Counted from the stretch's first letter, positions 53,099 to 62,619 are shown. The stretch is DNA of 64,000 nt from Endozoicomonas sp. 4G (GCF_023822025.1 NZ_CP082909.1:3772001-3836000), one strand, 5' to 3'. Numbers and translations are program-made. The notes: generated by a model from the sequence alone, not told the origin.

Positions 53099-53316
53099 TT
53101 TGCTGCCAACCTCAAGTCTTCGTCCTACGATAAGAAAGAAGGCATACCCGAGCCAGAGACCGAACGCACACTGGTGCACTTGCCCGAACTTTAGCGTGGT
53201 CGGGAGGCTGGCGACCGCATCACTGATGACGCTTGGCGATCTCGTTCGGAAGACTGCATATGATCGACAGCCCCATACTCGGATATGCCTTCGTCCAGCA
53301 GTATAGGAAGACAGTC
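53099..53316 (+). ncRNA. candidate bridge RNA region of the IS110 element
   Basis: The 5' non-coding region ahead of the transposase start is where IS110-group elements encode their bridge RNA (established for IS621). Two segments match the zinc-finger target: CCAGAGACC (53153-53161) is the reverse complement of the right flank GGTCTCTGG, and CACACTGGTGCAC (53167-53179) equals the consensus of the left flank in the same orientation (11 of 13 at the actual site). One guide matching each strand is what a bridge RNA target loop would show. The left match stops several bases short of the junction, and guide order was not verified against a structure, so this is a candidate. Confidence 0.35.
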
Positions 53317-54680
53317 ATGAAGCACAACCCAAATTCGGTTAAAGTTCAAAAGCGGATATCTGGCCATCTCAAAACCGTCAATCTCTATGCTGCAGGCATT
53401 GATATTGGCTCTGAGTTCCACTTCGTTGCTGTCCCTGAAGAGCTGGATGACCAGCCGGTTCGGTCTTTTGCCTGCTTTACCGCTGATCTTGAAATGATGG
53501 CCCAATGGCTCGTGAAAACCGGAATTACAACTGTGGTCATGGAGTCTACCGGAATCTACTGGATTCCCGCTTTTGAAATGCTTGAAGAACACGGCCTGGA
53601 CGTCAAACTGGTGAATGCACGGCATGTCAAAAACGTCCCTGGTCGTAAAACAGATGTTCAGGACTGCCAGTGGTTACAGCAATTGCATACTCATGGTCTG
53701 CTTGAGGGGCTTTTCGCCCAGAAGATCAAATGTGCGCCTTGCGAGCCTACATGCGACAGCGTGAAACCCTGATCCGCTATCGGGCGTCACACATCCAGCA
53801 CATGCAGAAAGCTTTACGACAAATGAACCTGCTGTTGGACAATGTGGTTACGGATATCACGGGTAAAACGGGTATGGGCATCATTCGCTCCATTCTTGCG
53901 GGAGAGCATGACCCAGAGGTACTGGCCAAACATCGGGACTCTCATTGTAAAAAATCAGAGAAAGTCATTGCCAAGTCACTGCATGGGCATTACCGGGCAG
54001 AGCATCTCTTTGCCTTAAAGCAATCTGTTGCGCTTTATGATTTTTATGAAAAGCAAATCGAAGATTGTGACAAGGCGTTGGAAGGCCAGTTGAACCAGTT
54101 TGATGATAAGTCCGAGAGTTCCTTTCTGCCTGCTGCAAAGCGAAAATCAGCCAGCGCCCCTGGTTTTGACGTGAGATCCCATCTTTACCGGGCGACAGGG
54201 GTAGATCTGACAGCGATTGAGGGAATAGAGGAAAATACCGCCCTGAAGGTTGTTTCTGAAATTGGTACAGACATGGGTCGTTGGCCGACGGTTAAGCACT
54301 TTTGTTCCTGGCTGGGGCTGAGTCCTGGAAACAAGATATCAGGCGGAAAAGTGTTGAGCAGCAAAACCAAAAGAATCCCCAATCGGGCTGCTTCAGCCCT
54401 GCGTATGGCTGCTCTGACACTAGTGAACTCGAAAAGTGCGCTGGGAGCCTATTATCGCAGGATGAGAAGCAAGCTGGGGGCTCCAAAAGCGATTACGGCG
54501 ACAGCGCATAAACTTGCCCGGCTGATTTACAGCATGCTGAAAAACGGCTCGGAGTACGTTGACCGAGGTCAGGAGTACTACGAAGAGCAATACCGTGATC
54601 GAGTTGTAAAAAACATGAAAAAGCGTGCTGAAGATATGGGCTATAAACTGGTCAAACTTGAAACAGCCTCACCATCTTGA
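53317..54680 (+). pseudogene. IS110-family transposase (DEDD recombinase), frameshifted
   Basis: The start ATG at 53317 has AGGAAG 6 nt upstream; an in-frame extension to 53233 lacks such support. Residues 1-130 carry the RuvC-like DEDD domain: D29 in GIDIGS, E76 in MESTGIYW, D113 and D116 in KTDVQD. The frame is lost in the T run at 53711-53714: frame one ends at 53772, and the remaining protein (RPEDQMCALRAYMRQRETLIRYR...) continues in the -1 frame to 54680. The second part contains the helical region and the C-terminal domain with IEGIEENTALKVVSEIG and NKISGGKVLS, the latter holding the candidate catalytic serine. IS110 transposases are normally one frame, so this copy is probably inactive unless frameshifting or a sequence error is involved. 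Confidence 0.85.
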
Positions 54681-54706
54681 CGCTGTGCAAGTGGCGAGTT
54701 CCGAGG

Positions 54707-54716
54707 GAGTTACTCA
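54707..54716. repeat. IS110 subterminal inverted repeat, right
   Basis: GAGTTACTCA, the reverse complement of the left copy at 53089-53098, just inside the junction with zf33. Confidence 0.5.
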
Positions 54717-54720
54717 GAAG

Positions 54721-55777
54721 GTCTCTGGTCGGCAGGCAGGTGGATCTTTTTGTGTCTTTTAAGACTCTCCGGCCGCTCGACCCTGTAGTCACAGCCCTCA
54801 TGGTCACACTGGTGCACCTTGGCTCTTTCAGGTCTCTGGTCGCCAGGCAGGTGGGTCTGTTTGTGTCTGTTTAGATTACTTGTATGGTTGGTGCCGTAGT
54901 TGCAGCCCTCATGGTCACACCGGTGCACCTTAGGTCTCTGGTCGGCAGGCAAGTGGGTCTGTTTGTGCCTTTTCAGACTGGCCCTGTGGTCGGATCTGAA
55001 GTTGCAGCCCTCATAGTCACACTGGTACTTCCTGGGTCTCTGGTCGGCAGGCAAGTGGGTCTGTTTGTGCCTTTTCAGACTGGCTCTGTGGTCGGATCTG
55101 TAGTTGCAGCCCTCATAGTCACACTGGTACTTCCTGGGTCTCTGGTCGGCAGGCAGGTGGGTCTGTTTGTGCCTTTTCAGACTGTTTCTGTGGTCGGTTC
55201 TGTAGTTGCAGCCCTCATGGTCACACTGGTGTTTAACAGCGTCCACTTTTGTCACGTCTACCTCTGAATCAGTAAGTATTTCAGTATCTGAAACAGGCTC
55301 CTCCTTAATCTTTTTCAGTTCCAGAGTCGTGCAATACTGACTAGTTTCATTGGCTACCCGAAAAGGATTAAGTGTTGTGGTTTCATACTGAACATCAGAT
55401 TCGGTATTGTCTTCATCTTCATTTGAACGATTGTCGCTGCTTCCATCGGAGGTGCTGCTGCCTTCACTGCCAGAACCATGATCAGAGGCTTCCCGGCTGT
55501 AAACCTTCAACTCCCACCATTCAATGGCCTCGGTCTCTTGTTCATCAGGTAGCCCATCCCGGACCAGGAAAAGAGGGAGAAAAATAGTTTCAACGCCCGT
55601 AACGTAGATTCCTTTTATGGATAAGACCTCAATAAAGGACTTCCGGGCGTTGATCAGTGCCTTGCCGACAGCCAGAGCGAAGCGCAGAGGCAACCTGTTT
55701 TCCTGAGCGCGGCCATTGGAGCAATGCATAGAAAAGGCAATGACCAAGGTCAAAATCAATGGTTTTTTGGATGGCAA
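54721..55777 (-). pseudogene. zf33 5' part: exported C2H2 zinc-finger protein interrupted by IS110
   Basis: TTG start (MPSKKPLILTLVIAFSMHC). N-terminal domain LAVGKALINARKSFIEVLSIKGIYVTGVETIFLPLFLVRDGLPDEQETEAIEWWELKVYSR, one acidic segment and an IKEEPVSDTE motif. Five fingers before the break: HRNS, HRAS, HRAS, HTSN, RPES; a sixth (QVYG) is in the 3' fragment at 52891-53057. Fingers 2 and 3 are near-identical, as are their 102-bp coding units (differences seen at two bases). The reading frame enters the IS and stops at once (QRPSE), so a protein without the basic tail could still be made. The split gene would have had six fingers. Confidence 0.88.
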
Positions 55778-55876
55778 AGCCCGGCTTCCCAGTCGTTGAA
55801 CTGTTTATTTGGAAATCAGGTTAGTCAAAATCTGGAGGAAGGTCTGAGGTTTTTTTGAGGTGGGTTGGGAGGCGGG

Positions 55877-57415
55877 TCATTCTTTATCGCCTTTCTTTCT
55901 TTTCGCGTTAGATGGCGGCTGGTCACACGCTTTCCTTTTAGGCCTCTGGTCGGCAGGCAGGTGGGTCTGTTTGTGTCTTTTCAGATTACTCGCCTGGCCG
56001 GTGCTGTAGTTGCAGCCTTCATGGTCACACTGCTGCACCTTGAGTTTCTTAAGTCTCTGGTCGGCAGGCAAGTGGGTCTGTTTGTGCCTTTTCAGATCGC
56101 TCGTCTGGTGAGTGCTGTAGTTGCAGCCCTGATGGTCACACCGGTGCCGATTGGCTCTCTGGTCAGCGGGCAGGTGGGTCTGTTTGTGTCTGTTCAGATT
56201 ACTCACCTGGTCGGTGCGGTAGTTGCAGCGCTCATGGTCACACTGGTGCTCCTTGAGTCTCTTGGATCTCTGGTCGGCTGGCAGGTGAGTCTGTTTGTGT
56301 ATTTTCAGATGGGTCGAATAGCGGGTTCTGTAGTTGCAGCCTCCATGGTCACACTGGTGCGCCCCGAGTTTCTGGTCGGCAGGCAGGTGGGTCTGTTTAT
56401 GCCATTTCAGATTCTCCGCCCGGCTCGCGCTGTAGTCGCAGTCCTCATGCTCACACTGGTAGATCTTGGGTTTCTTGGGTCTCTGGTTGGCAGGCAGGTG
56501 GATTTGTTTGTGTATTTTTAAATGGCCCTTATTGCCGGTGCTGTAGTTGCAGCCCTCATGGTCACAATGGTGCATCTTGGGTTTCTTGGGTCTCTGGTCG
56601 GCAGGCAGGTGGATCTGTTTGTGCCTTTTCAGATCTCCCGACCGCTTGGTTCTGTAGTCGCAGCCCTCATGGTCACACCGGTGCTTAACAGCGTCCACTT
56701 TTGTTACGTCTACCTCTGACTCAGTGAGTATTTTACTGTCTGAAACGGGCACCTCCTTAATCTTTTTCAGTTCCAAAGTCGCACCATACTGACTGATTTC
56801 ATTAGACACTCGAAAGGGATTAAGTGTCGTGGTTGCATACCGAAGATCAGATTCGTCTTCATTTGAACGGTTGTCGATGTCAGAGGTGCTGTTAGTGTGT
56901 ATTTCACTGTCTGAAACGGGCTCCTGCTTAATCTTTTTCAGTTCCAGAGTCGTACAATGCTGACTGACTTCATTGGCTACCCGAAAAGAATTAAGTGTTG
57001 TGGTTTCATACTGAACATCAGATTCGGTATTGTCTTCATCTTCATTTGAACGATTGTCGCTGCTTCCATCGGAGGTGCTGCTGCCTTCACTGTCACTGTC
57101 TTCGCTGTAGGCACTATCATCAGAAGCTGCCCGACTGTGAACCTTCAACTCCCACGATTCAATAGCCTCGCTCTCTTGTTCATCTGGTAGCCCATCCCGG
57201 AGCGGGAAAAGAGGGAGAAGAATAGTTTCAACGCCCGTAACGTAGACTCTTTTTATGGATAAGACCTCAATAAAGGACTTCGGGGCGTTGATCAGTGCCT
57301 TGCCGACAGCCTGAGCGAAGCGCAAAGGCAACCTGTTTTCCTGAGCGCGGCCATTGGGGCAATGCACAGAAAAGGCAATGACCAAGGTTAAAATCAATAG
57401 TTTTTTGGATAGCAA
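55877..57415 (-). CDS. zf34: exported C2H2 zinc-finger protein, 7 fingers
   Basis: 512 aa, TTG start. N-terminal domain LAVGK variant (QAVGKALINAPKSFIEVLSIKRVYVTGVETILLPLFPLRDGLPDEQESEAIESWEL). Two acidic modules: IKQEPVSDSE, then IKEVPVSDSK in which psi-K-x-E is lost. Seven fingers: RSGD, NKGH, RAEN, YSTH, QVSN, QTSD, QASN. Cysteine interiors vary (CEHEDC, CDHGGC, CDHERC, CDHQGC). First three fingers correspond to those of zf35; the remainder differ, so a recombination point lies after finger 3. Tail KRKACDQPPSNAKRKK. Confidence 0.91.
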   Translation of the reverse strand: MLSKKLLILTLVIAFSVHCPNGRAQENRLPLRFAQAVGKALINAPKSFIEVLSIKRVYVTGVETILLPLFPLRDGLPDEQESEAIESWELKVHSRAASDDSAYSEDSDSEGSSTSDGSSDNRSNEDEDNTESDVQYETTTLNSFRVANEVSQHCTTLELKKIKQEPVSDSEIHTNSTSDIDNRSNEDESDLRYATTTLNPFRVSNEISQYGATLELKKIKEVPVSDSKILTESEVDVTKVDAVKHRCDHEGCDYRTKRSGDLKRHKQIHLPADQRPKKPKMHHCDHEGCNYSTGNKGHLKIHKQIHLPANQRPKKPKIYQCEHEDCDYSASRAENLKWHKQTHLPADQKLGAHQCDHGGCNYRTRYSTHLKIHKQTHLPADQRSKRLKEHQCDHERCNYRTDQVSNLNRHKQTHLPADQRANRHRCDHQGCNYSTHQTSDLKRHKQTHLPADQRLKKLKVQQCDHEGCNYSTGQASNLKRHKQTHLPADQRPKRKACDQPPSNAKRKKGDKE

Positions 57416-57514
57416 GGCCCGGCTTCCCAGTCATTGAACTGTTTATTGGAAAATCAGGTTAGTCAAAATCTGGAGGAAGGTCTGAGGTTTTTTTGAGGTG
57501 GGTTGAGAGGCGGG

Positions 57515-59470
57515 TCATTCTTTATCGCCTTTCTTTCTTTTCGCGTTAGATGGCGGCTGGTCACAGGCTTTTCTTTTAAGTCTCTGGTCGGCAGGCAAGT
57601 GCTTCTGTTTGTGCCTTTTCAGATTGCCCGTCTGGTTGGTGCTGTAGTCGCAGCCCTCATGGTCACACTGGTGCACTTTGAGTCTCTGGTCGGCAGGCAG
57701 GTGAGTCTGTTTGTGCATTTTCAGATTGCCCAGGTGGCCGGTGCTGTAGTTGCAGCCCTCATGGTCACACTGGTGTACTTTGGGTCTCTGGTCGGCAGGC
57801 AGGTGAGTCTGTTTGTGTCTTTTTATATTACTCGCCTGATCGGTGCTATAGTTGCAGCCCTCATGGTCACACTGGTGGATTTTAGATCCGTTGGGTCTCT
57901 GGTCGGCAGGCAAGTGGGTCTGTTTGTGCCTTTTCAGTCTGTACACTTGTTCGACGCTGAAGTCACAGCCCTCATAGTCACAGTGGTACACCTTAGGTCT
58001 CTGGTCGGCAGGCAGGTGGATCTTTTTGTGCCTTTTCAGATCCTCCGGCCGCTCGACCCTGTAGTCACAGCCTTCATGGTTACACCGGTGCACCTTGGCT
58101 CTTTTAGGTCTCTGGTCGGCAGGCAGGTGGATCTGTTTGTGTCTGTTCAGATTACCTGTCTGGTCGGTGCTGTAGTTGCAGCCCTCATGGTCACACTGGT
58201 GCACCTTGAGTCTCTGGTCGGCAGGCAGATGAGTCTGTTTGTGCTTTTTCAGAACGTTCGCGCAGCCGGTGTTGTAGTCGCAGCCCTCAACATCACACTT
58301 GTGCACCTTGGCTCTCTGGTCGGCAGGTAGGTGAGTCTGTTTGTGCCTTTTCAGATGGTTCATGCGGTCGGTGCTGTAGCCGCAGCCCTCATGGTCACAC
58401 TGGTGCGCCCCGAGTCTCTGGTCGGCAGGCAGGTGGGTCTGTTTATGCCATTTCAGATTCTCCGCCCGGCTCGCGCTGTAGTCGCAGTCCTCATGCTCAC
58501 ACTGGTGGATCTTGGGTTTCTTGGGTTTCTTGGGTCTCTGGTTGGCAGGCAGGTGGATTTGTTTGTGTGTTTTTAAATGGCCCTTACTGCCGGTGCTGTA
58601 GTTGCAGCCCTCATGGTCACACTGGTGCACCTTGGGTTTCTTGGGTCTCTGGTCGGCAGGCAGGTGGATCTGTTTGTGCCTTTTCAGATCTCCCGACCGC
58701 TTGGTTCTGTAGTCGCAGCCCTCATGGTCACACCGGTGCTTAACAGCGTCCACTTTTGTCACGTCTACCTCTGACTCAGTGAGTATTTTACTGTCTGAAA
58801 CGGGCGCCTCCTTAATCTTTTTCAGTTCCAAAGTCGCACCATACTGACTGATTTCATTAGACACTCGAAAGGGATTAAGTGTCGTGGTTACATACCGAAG
58901 ATCAGATTCGTCTTCATTTGAACGGTTGTCGATGTCAGAGGTGCTGTTAGTGTGTATTTCACTGTCTGAAACGGGCTCCTGCTTAATCTTTTTCAGTTCC
59001 AGAGTCGTACAATGCTGACTGACTTCATTGGCTACCCGAAAAGAATTAAGTGTTGTGGTTTCATACTGAACATCAGATTCGGTATTGTCTTCATCTTCAT
59101 TTGAACGATTGTCGCTGCTTCCATCGGAGGTGCTGCTGCCTTCACTGTCACTGTCTTCGCTGTAGGCACTATCATCAGAGGCTGCCCGGCTGTGAACCTT
59201 CAACTCCCACCATTCAATGACCTCGGTCTCTTGTTCATCTGGTAGCCCATCCCGGAGCGGGAAAAGAGGGAGAAAAATAGTTTCAACGCCCGTAACGTAG
59301 ACTCCTTTTATGGATAAGACCTCAATAAAGGACTTCGGGGCGTTGATTAGCGCCTTGCCGACAGCCAGAGCGAAGCGCAAAGGCAACCTGTTTTCCTGAG
59401 CGCGACCATTTGGGCAATGCACAGAAAAGGCAATGACCAAGGTTAAAATCAATGGTTTTTTGGATAGCAA
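57515..59470 (-). CDS. zf35: exported C2H2 zinc-finger protein, 11 fingers
   Basis: 651 aa, TTG start. Shares the whole N-terminal half and first three fingers with zf34. Eleven fingers: RSGD, SKGH, RAEN, RMNH, CANV, QTGN, RPED, QVYR, QASN, HLGN, QTGN. Finger 5 is CDVEGC and finger 7 CNHEGC. The RPED-QVYR pair is the uninterrupted counterpart of RPES-QVYG in zf33 and shows the intact insertion target. In finger 9 the helix Leu is Ile (SNIKRH). One linker reads RPKKPKKPKIHQ. Tail KRKACDQPPSNAKRKK. Confidence 0.91.
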   Translation of the reverse strand: MLSKKPLILTLVIAFSVHCPNGRAQENRLPLRFALAVGKALINAPKSFIEVLSIKGVYVTGVETIFLPLFPLRDGLPDEQETEVIEWWELKVHSRAASDDSAYSEDSDSEGSSTSDGSSDNRSNEDEDNTESDVQYETTTLNSFRVANEVSQHCTTLELKKIKQEPVSDSEIHTNSTSDIDNRSNEDESDLRYVTTTLNPFRVSNEISQYGATLELKKIKEAPVSDSKILTESEVDVTKVDAVKHRCDHEGCDYRTKRSGDLKRHKQIHLPADQRPKKPKVHQCDHEGCNYSTGSKGHLKTHKQIHLPANQRPKKPKKPKIHQCEHEDCDYSASRAENLKWHKQTHLPADQRLGAHQCDHEGCGYSTDRMNHLKRHKQTHLPADQRAKVHKCDVEGCDYNTGCANVLKKHKQTHLPADQRLKVHQCDHEGCNYSTDQTGNLNRHKQIHLPADQRPKRAKVHRCNHEGCDYRVERPEDLKRHKKIHLPADQRPKVYHCDYEGCDFSVEQVYRLKRHKQTHLPADQRPNGSKIHQCDHEGCNYSTDQASNIKRHKQTHLPADQRPKVHQCDHEGCNYSTGHLGNLKMHKQTHLPADQRLKVHQCDHEGCDYSTNQTGNLKRHKQKHLPADQRLKRKACDQPPSNAKRKKGDKE

Positions 59471-59568
59471 GGCCCTGCTTCCTAGTCATTGAACTGTTTA
59501 TTGGAAATCAGGTTAGTCAAAATCTGGAGGAAGGTCTGAGGTTTTTTTGAGGTGGGTTGAGAAGCGGG

Positions 59569-61200
59569 TCATTCTTTATCGCCTTTCTTTCTTTTCGCGT
59601 TAGATGGCGGCTGGTCACAGGCTTTTCTTTTAAGTCTCTGGTCGGCAGGCAAGTGCTTCTGTTTGTGCCTTTTCAGATTGCCCGCCTGTTTGGTGCTGTA
59701 GTCGCAGCCCTCATGATCACACCGGTACACCTTAACTCTATGGTTGGCAGGCAGATGGGTCTGTTTGTGCTTTTTCAGATTGCACGCCCGGTCCGAGCTG
59801 TAGTTGCAGCCCTCATGGTCACACTGGTGCAGCCTGATTCTCTGGTCAGCAGGCAGGTGAGTCCATTTGTGCACTTTCAGGTTGCTCATCCGGTCGGTGC
59901 TGTAGTTGCAGCCCTCATGGTCGCACTGATGCACCTTGAGTCTCTGGTCAGCAGGCAGGTGAATCTGTTTGTGCCTTCTCAGACTGGTCCTGTCGCCGGT
60001 GCTGTAGTTGCAGCCATCATGGTTACATTGGTACACCTTGGCACTTTGAGCTCTCTGGTGGGCAGGAAGGTGGCTTCTTTTGTGCTTTTTCAGGTTGCCC
60101 AGATGGTCGGTGCTGTAGTTGCAGCCCTCATGGTCACACTGGTGGATCTTGAGTCTCTGGTCGGCAGGCAGATGAGTTTGTTTGTGCTTTTTCAGAACGT
60201 TCGCCCAGTCGGTGTTGTAGTCGCAGCCCTCATGATCACACCGGTACACCTTGACTCTATGGTCGGCAGGCAGGTGGGTCTGTTTGTGCCTTTTCAGATT
60301 GCGCTTGTGGTCGGTGCTGTAGCCGCAGCCCTCATGGTCACACTGGTGCACCTTGGCTCTCTGGTCGTCAGGCAGGTGGGTCTGTTTGTGCCTTTTCAGA
60401 TCTCCCGACCACTTGGTTTTGTAGTCGCAGCCCTCATGGTCACACTGGTGCTTAGCAGCATCCACTTTTGTCACTTCTTCCTCTGAACCAGTGAGTATTT
60501 CACTGTCTGAAACAGGCTCTTCCTTAATCTTTCTCAGTTCCAGAATTGCACCATACTGACTGATTTCATCGGATACCCGAAAAGGATTAAGTGTCGTGGT
60601 TACATACCGAGCATCAGATTCATCTTCGTCTGAACGGTTGTCGATGCTTTCATCAGAGGTGCCGTTAGTGGCTATTTCACTGTCTGAAACGAGCTCCTGC
60701 TTAATCTTTTTCAGTACCAGAGTCGTACAATACTGACTGGCTTCATTGGCTACCCGAAAGGGATTAACTGTTGTGGTTTCATACCGAACATCAGATTCGG
60801 CATTAGCTTCACCTTCATCTTCATCTTCGTTTGAACGGTTGTCGTTGCTTTCATCAGAGGTGCTGCTGTCTTCACTGTCACTGTCTTCGCTGTAGGCACT
60901 ATCATCAGAAGCTGCCCGGCTGTGAACCTTCAACTCCCACGATTCAATAGCCTCGCTCTCTTGTTCATCTGGTAGCCCATCCCGGAGCGGGAAAAGAGGG
61001 AGAAGAATAGTTTCAACGCCCGTAACGTAGACTCTTTTTATGGATAAGACCTCAATAAAGGACTTCGGGGCGTTGATCAGTGCCTTGCCGACAGCCTGAG
61101 CGAAGCGCAAAGGCAACCTGTTTTCCTGAGCGCGACCATTGGAGCAATGCACAGAAAAGGCAATGACCAAGGTTAAAATCAATGGTTTTTTGGATAGCAA
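59569..61200 (-). CDS. zf36: exported C2H2 zinc-finger protein, 8 fingers
   Basis: 543 aa, TTG start. N-terminal domain nearly identical to zf34. Two modules with IKQELVSDSE and IKEEPVSDSE, separated by a NGTSDESIDNRSDEDESD acidic stretch. Eight fingers: WSGD, HKRN, WANV, HLGN, DRTS, RMSN, RACN, QAGN. Finger 5 lacks the usual Asp before the helix (STGDRTSLRRH). Fingers 1-4 form a set also present in zf38 (WLGD, QKRN, WANV, HLGN). Tail KRKACDQPPSNAKRKK. Confidence 0.91.
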   Translation of the reverse strand: MLSKKPLILTLVIAFSVHCSNGRAQENRLPLRFAQAVGKALINAPKSFIEVLSIKRVYVTGVETILLPLFPLRDGLPDEQESEAIESWELKVHSRAASDDSAYSEDSDSEDSSTSDESNDNRSNEDEDEGEANAESDVRYETTTVNPFRVANEASQYCTTLVLKKIKQELVSDSEIATNGTSDESIDNRSDEDESDARYVTTTLNPFRVSDEISQYGAILELRKIKEEPVSDSEILTGSEEEVTKVDAAKHQCDHEGCDYKTKWSGDLKRHKQTHLPDDQRAKVHQCDHEGCGYSTDHKRNLKRHKQTHLPADHRVKVYRCDHEGCDYNTDWANVLKKHKQTHLPADQRLKIHQCDHEGCNYSTDHLGNLKKHKRSHLPAHQRAQSAKVYQCNHDGCNYSTGDRTSLRRHKQIHLPADQRLKVHQCDHEGCNYSTDRMSNLKVHKWTHLPADQRIRLHQCDHEGCNYSSDRACNLKKHKQTHLPANHRVKVYRCDHEGCDYSTKQAGNLKRHKQKHLPADQRLKRKACDQPPSNAKRKKGDKE

Positions 61201-61299
61201 GGCCCTGCTTCCCAGTCATTGAACTGTTTATTGAAAAATCAGGTTAGTCAAAATCTGGAGAGAGGTCGGAGGTTTCTTTGAGCTGGGTTGGGAGGCAGG

Positions 61300-62619
61300 T
61301 CATTCTTTATCACCCTTCTTTCTTTTCTTGTTAGACGTCGGCTGGTCAGACGCTTTCCTTTTGGCTCTCTGGTCGGCAGGCAGGTGGGTCTGTTTGTGCT
61401 GTTTCAGATTGCTCGTCAGGTCGGTGCTGTAGTCGCAGCCCTCATGGTCACACAGGTGGATCTTGGATTTCTTGGGTCTCTGGTCGGCAGGCAGGTGGAT
61501 CTGTTTGTGCCTTTTCAGATCCTCCGGCCACTCGCCCCTGTAGTCACAGCCTTCATGGTCACACCGGTGCACCTTGGCTCTTTTAGGTCTCTGGTCGGCA
61601 GGCAGGTGGATCTGTTTGTGTCTGTTCAGATTACTTGCCTGGTTGGTTCTGTAGTCGCAGCCCTCATGGTCACACCGGTGCTTAACAGCGTCCACTTTTG
61701 TTACGTCTACCTCTGACTCAGTGAGTATTTTACTGTCTGAAACGGGCACCTCCTTAATCTTTTTCAGTTCCAAAGTCGCACCATACTGACTGATTTCATT
61801 AGATACTCGAAAGGGATTAAGTGTCGTGGTTACATACCGAAGATCAGATTCGTCTTCATTTGAACGGTTGTCGATGCTTTCATCAGAGCTGCCGTTAGTG
61901 GCTATTTCACTGTCTGAAACAGGTTCCTCCTTAATCTTTTTCAGTTCCAGGGTCGCATCATACTCACTGATTTCATTGGATACTCGAAAGGGATTAGGTG
62001 TCGTGGTTACATACCGAGCATCAGATTCATCTTCGTCTGAACGGTTGTCGATGCTTTCATCAGAGGTGCCGTTAGTGGCTATTTCATTGTCTGAAGCGAA
62101 CTCCTGCTTAATCTTTTTCAGTACCAGAGTCGTACAATACTGACTGGTTTCATTGGCTACCCGAAAGGGATTAACTGTTGTGGTTTCATACCGAACATCA
62201 GATTCGGCATTAGCTTCATCTTCATCTTCATCTTCATCTTCATCTTCGTTTGAACGGTTGTCGCTGCTTTTATCAGAGGTGCTGTTGGCTTCACTGTCAC
62301 TGTCTTCGCTGTAGGCACTATCATCAGAGGCTGCCCGGCTGTGAACCTTCAACTCCCACGATTCAATAGCCTCGCTCTCTTGTTCATCTGGTAGCCCATC
62401 CCGGAGCGGGAAAAGAGGGAGAAGAATAGTTTCAACGCCCGTAACGTAGACTCTTTTTATGGATAAGACCTCAATAAAGGACTTCGGGGCGTTGATCAGT
62501 GCCTTGCCGACAGCCAGAGCGAAGCGCAAAGGCAACCTGTTTTCCTGAGCGCGACCATTTGGGAAATGCACAGAAAAGGCAATGACCAAGGTTAAAATCA
62601 ATGGTTTTTTGGATAGCAA
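61300..62619 (-). CDS. zf37: exported C2H2 zinc-finger protein, only 3 fingers but three acidic modules
   Basis: 439 aa, TTG start. Three consecutive acidic/NPFRV/IK modules (IKQEFASDNE, IKEEPVSDSE, IKEVPVSDSK), the most in the window, and a Glu-Asp repeat from five TTCATC units (62215-62244). Only three fingers follow: QASN, WPED, LTSN, the fewest of any member; WPED is a relative of RPED in zf35. About three quarters of the protein is thus outside the finger region, the reverse of zf18. Tail KRKASDQPTSNKKRKK. The signal peptide is MLSKKPLILTLVIAFSVHFPNG, without cysteine. Confidence 0.91.
   Translation of the reverse strand: MLSKKPLILTLVIAFSVHFPNGRAQENRLPLRFALAVGKALINAPKSFIEVLSIKRVYVTGVETILLPLFPLRDGLPDEQESEAIESWELKVHSRAASDDSAYSEDSDSEANSTSDKSSDNRSNEDEDEDEDEDEANAESDVRYETTTVNPFRVANETSQYCTTLVLKKIKQEFASDNEIATNGTSDESIDNRSDEDESDARYVTTTPNPFRVSNEISEYDATLELKKIKEEPVSDSEIATNGSSDESIDNRSNEDESDLRYVTTTLNPFRVSNEISQYGATLELKKIKEVPVSDSKILTESEVDVTKVDAVKHRCDHEGCDYRTNQASNLNRHKQIHLPADQRPKRAKVHRCDHEGCDYRGEWPEDLKRHKQIHLPADQRPKKSKIHLCDHEGCDYSTDLTSNLKQHKQTHLPADQRAKRKASDQPTSNKKRKKGDKE
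62215..62244. repeat. TTCATC hexanucleotide repeat x5 in zf37
   Basis: Encodes an Asp-Glu run in the acidic segment. zf36 has about two units at the same place and zf38 six. Confidence 0.9.

Larger units (their letters stand above)
53058..54720 (+). mobile_element. IS110-family insertion sequence inside zf33
   Basis: Boundaries come from comparison with the uninterrupted paralogous linker in zf35 (57971-58003): the left flank ends ...TACACCTTA(G) and the right flank resumes GTCTCTGGTCGG, with no target duplication, as usual for IS110 elements. About 1.66 kb. It has a 259-bp non-coding left end, a frameshifted DEDD transposase gene, and a 40-bp right end. The long left non-coding end is the layout of the IS110 group, in which that region encodes a bridge RNA. 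Confidence 0.85.

Noticed and set aside
53233-53316. Upstream in-frame extension of the IS110 transposase (MAISFGRLHMIDSP...).
   Set aside because: The ATG at 53317 has a well-placed AGGAAG, matches the usual start of the family, and the upstream sequence is better explained as the non-coding RNA region.
53650-53780. Programmed -1 frameshifting in the transposase.
   Set aside because: IS110 transposases are normally made from one frame and no convincing slippery heptamer in the reading phase or downstream structure was seen; a mutation or sequence error is more likely.
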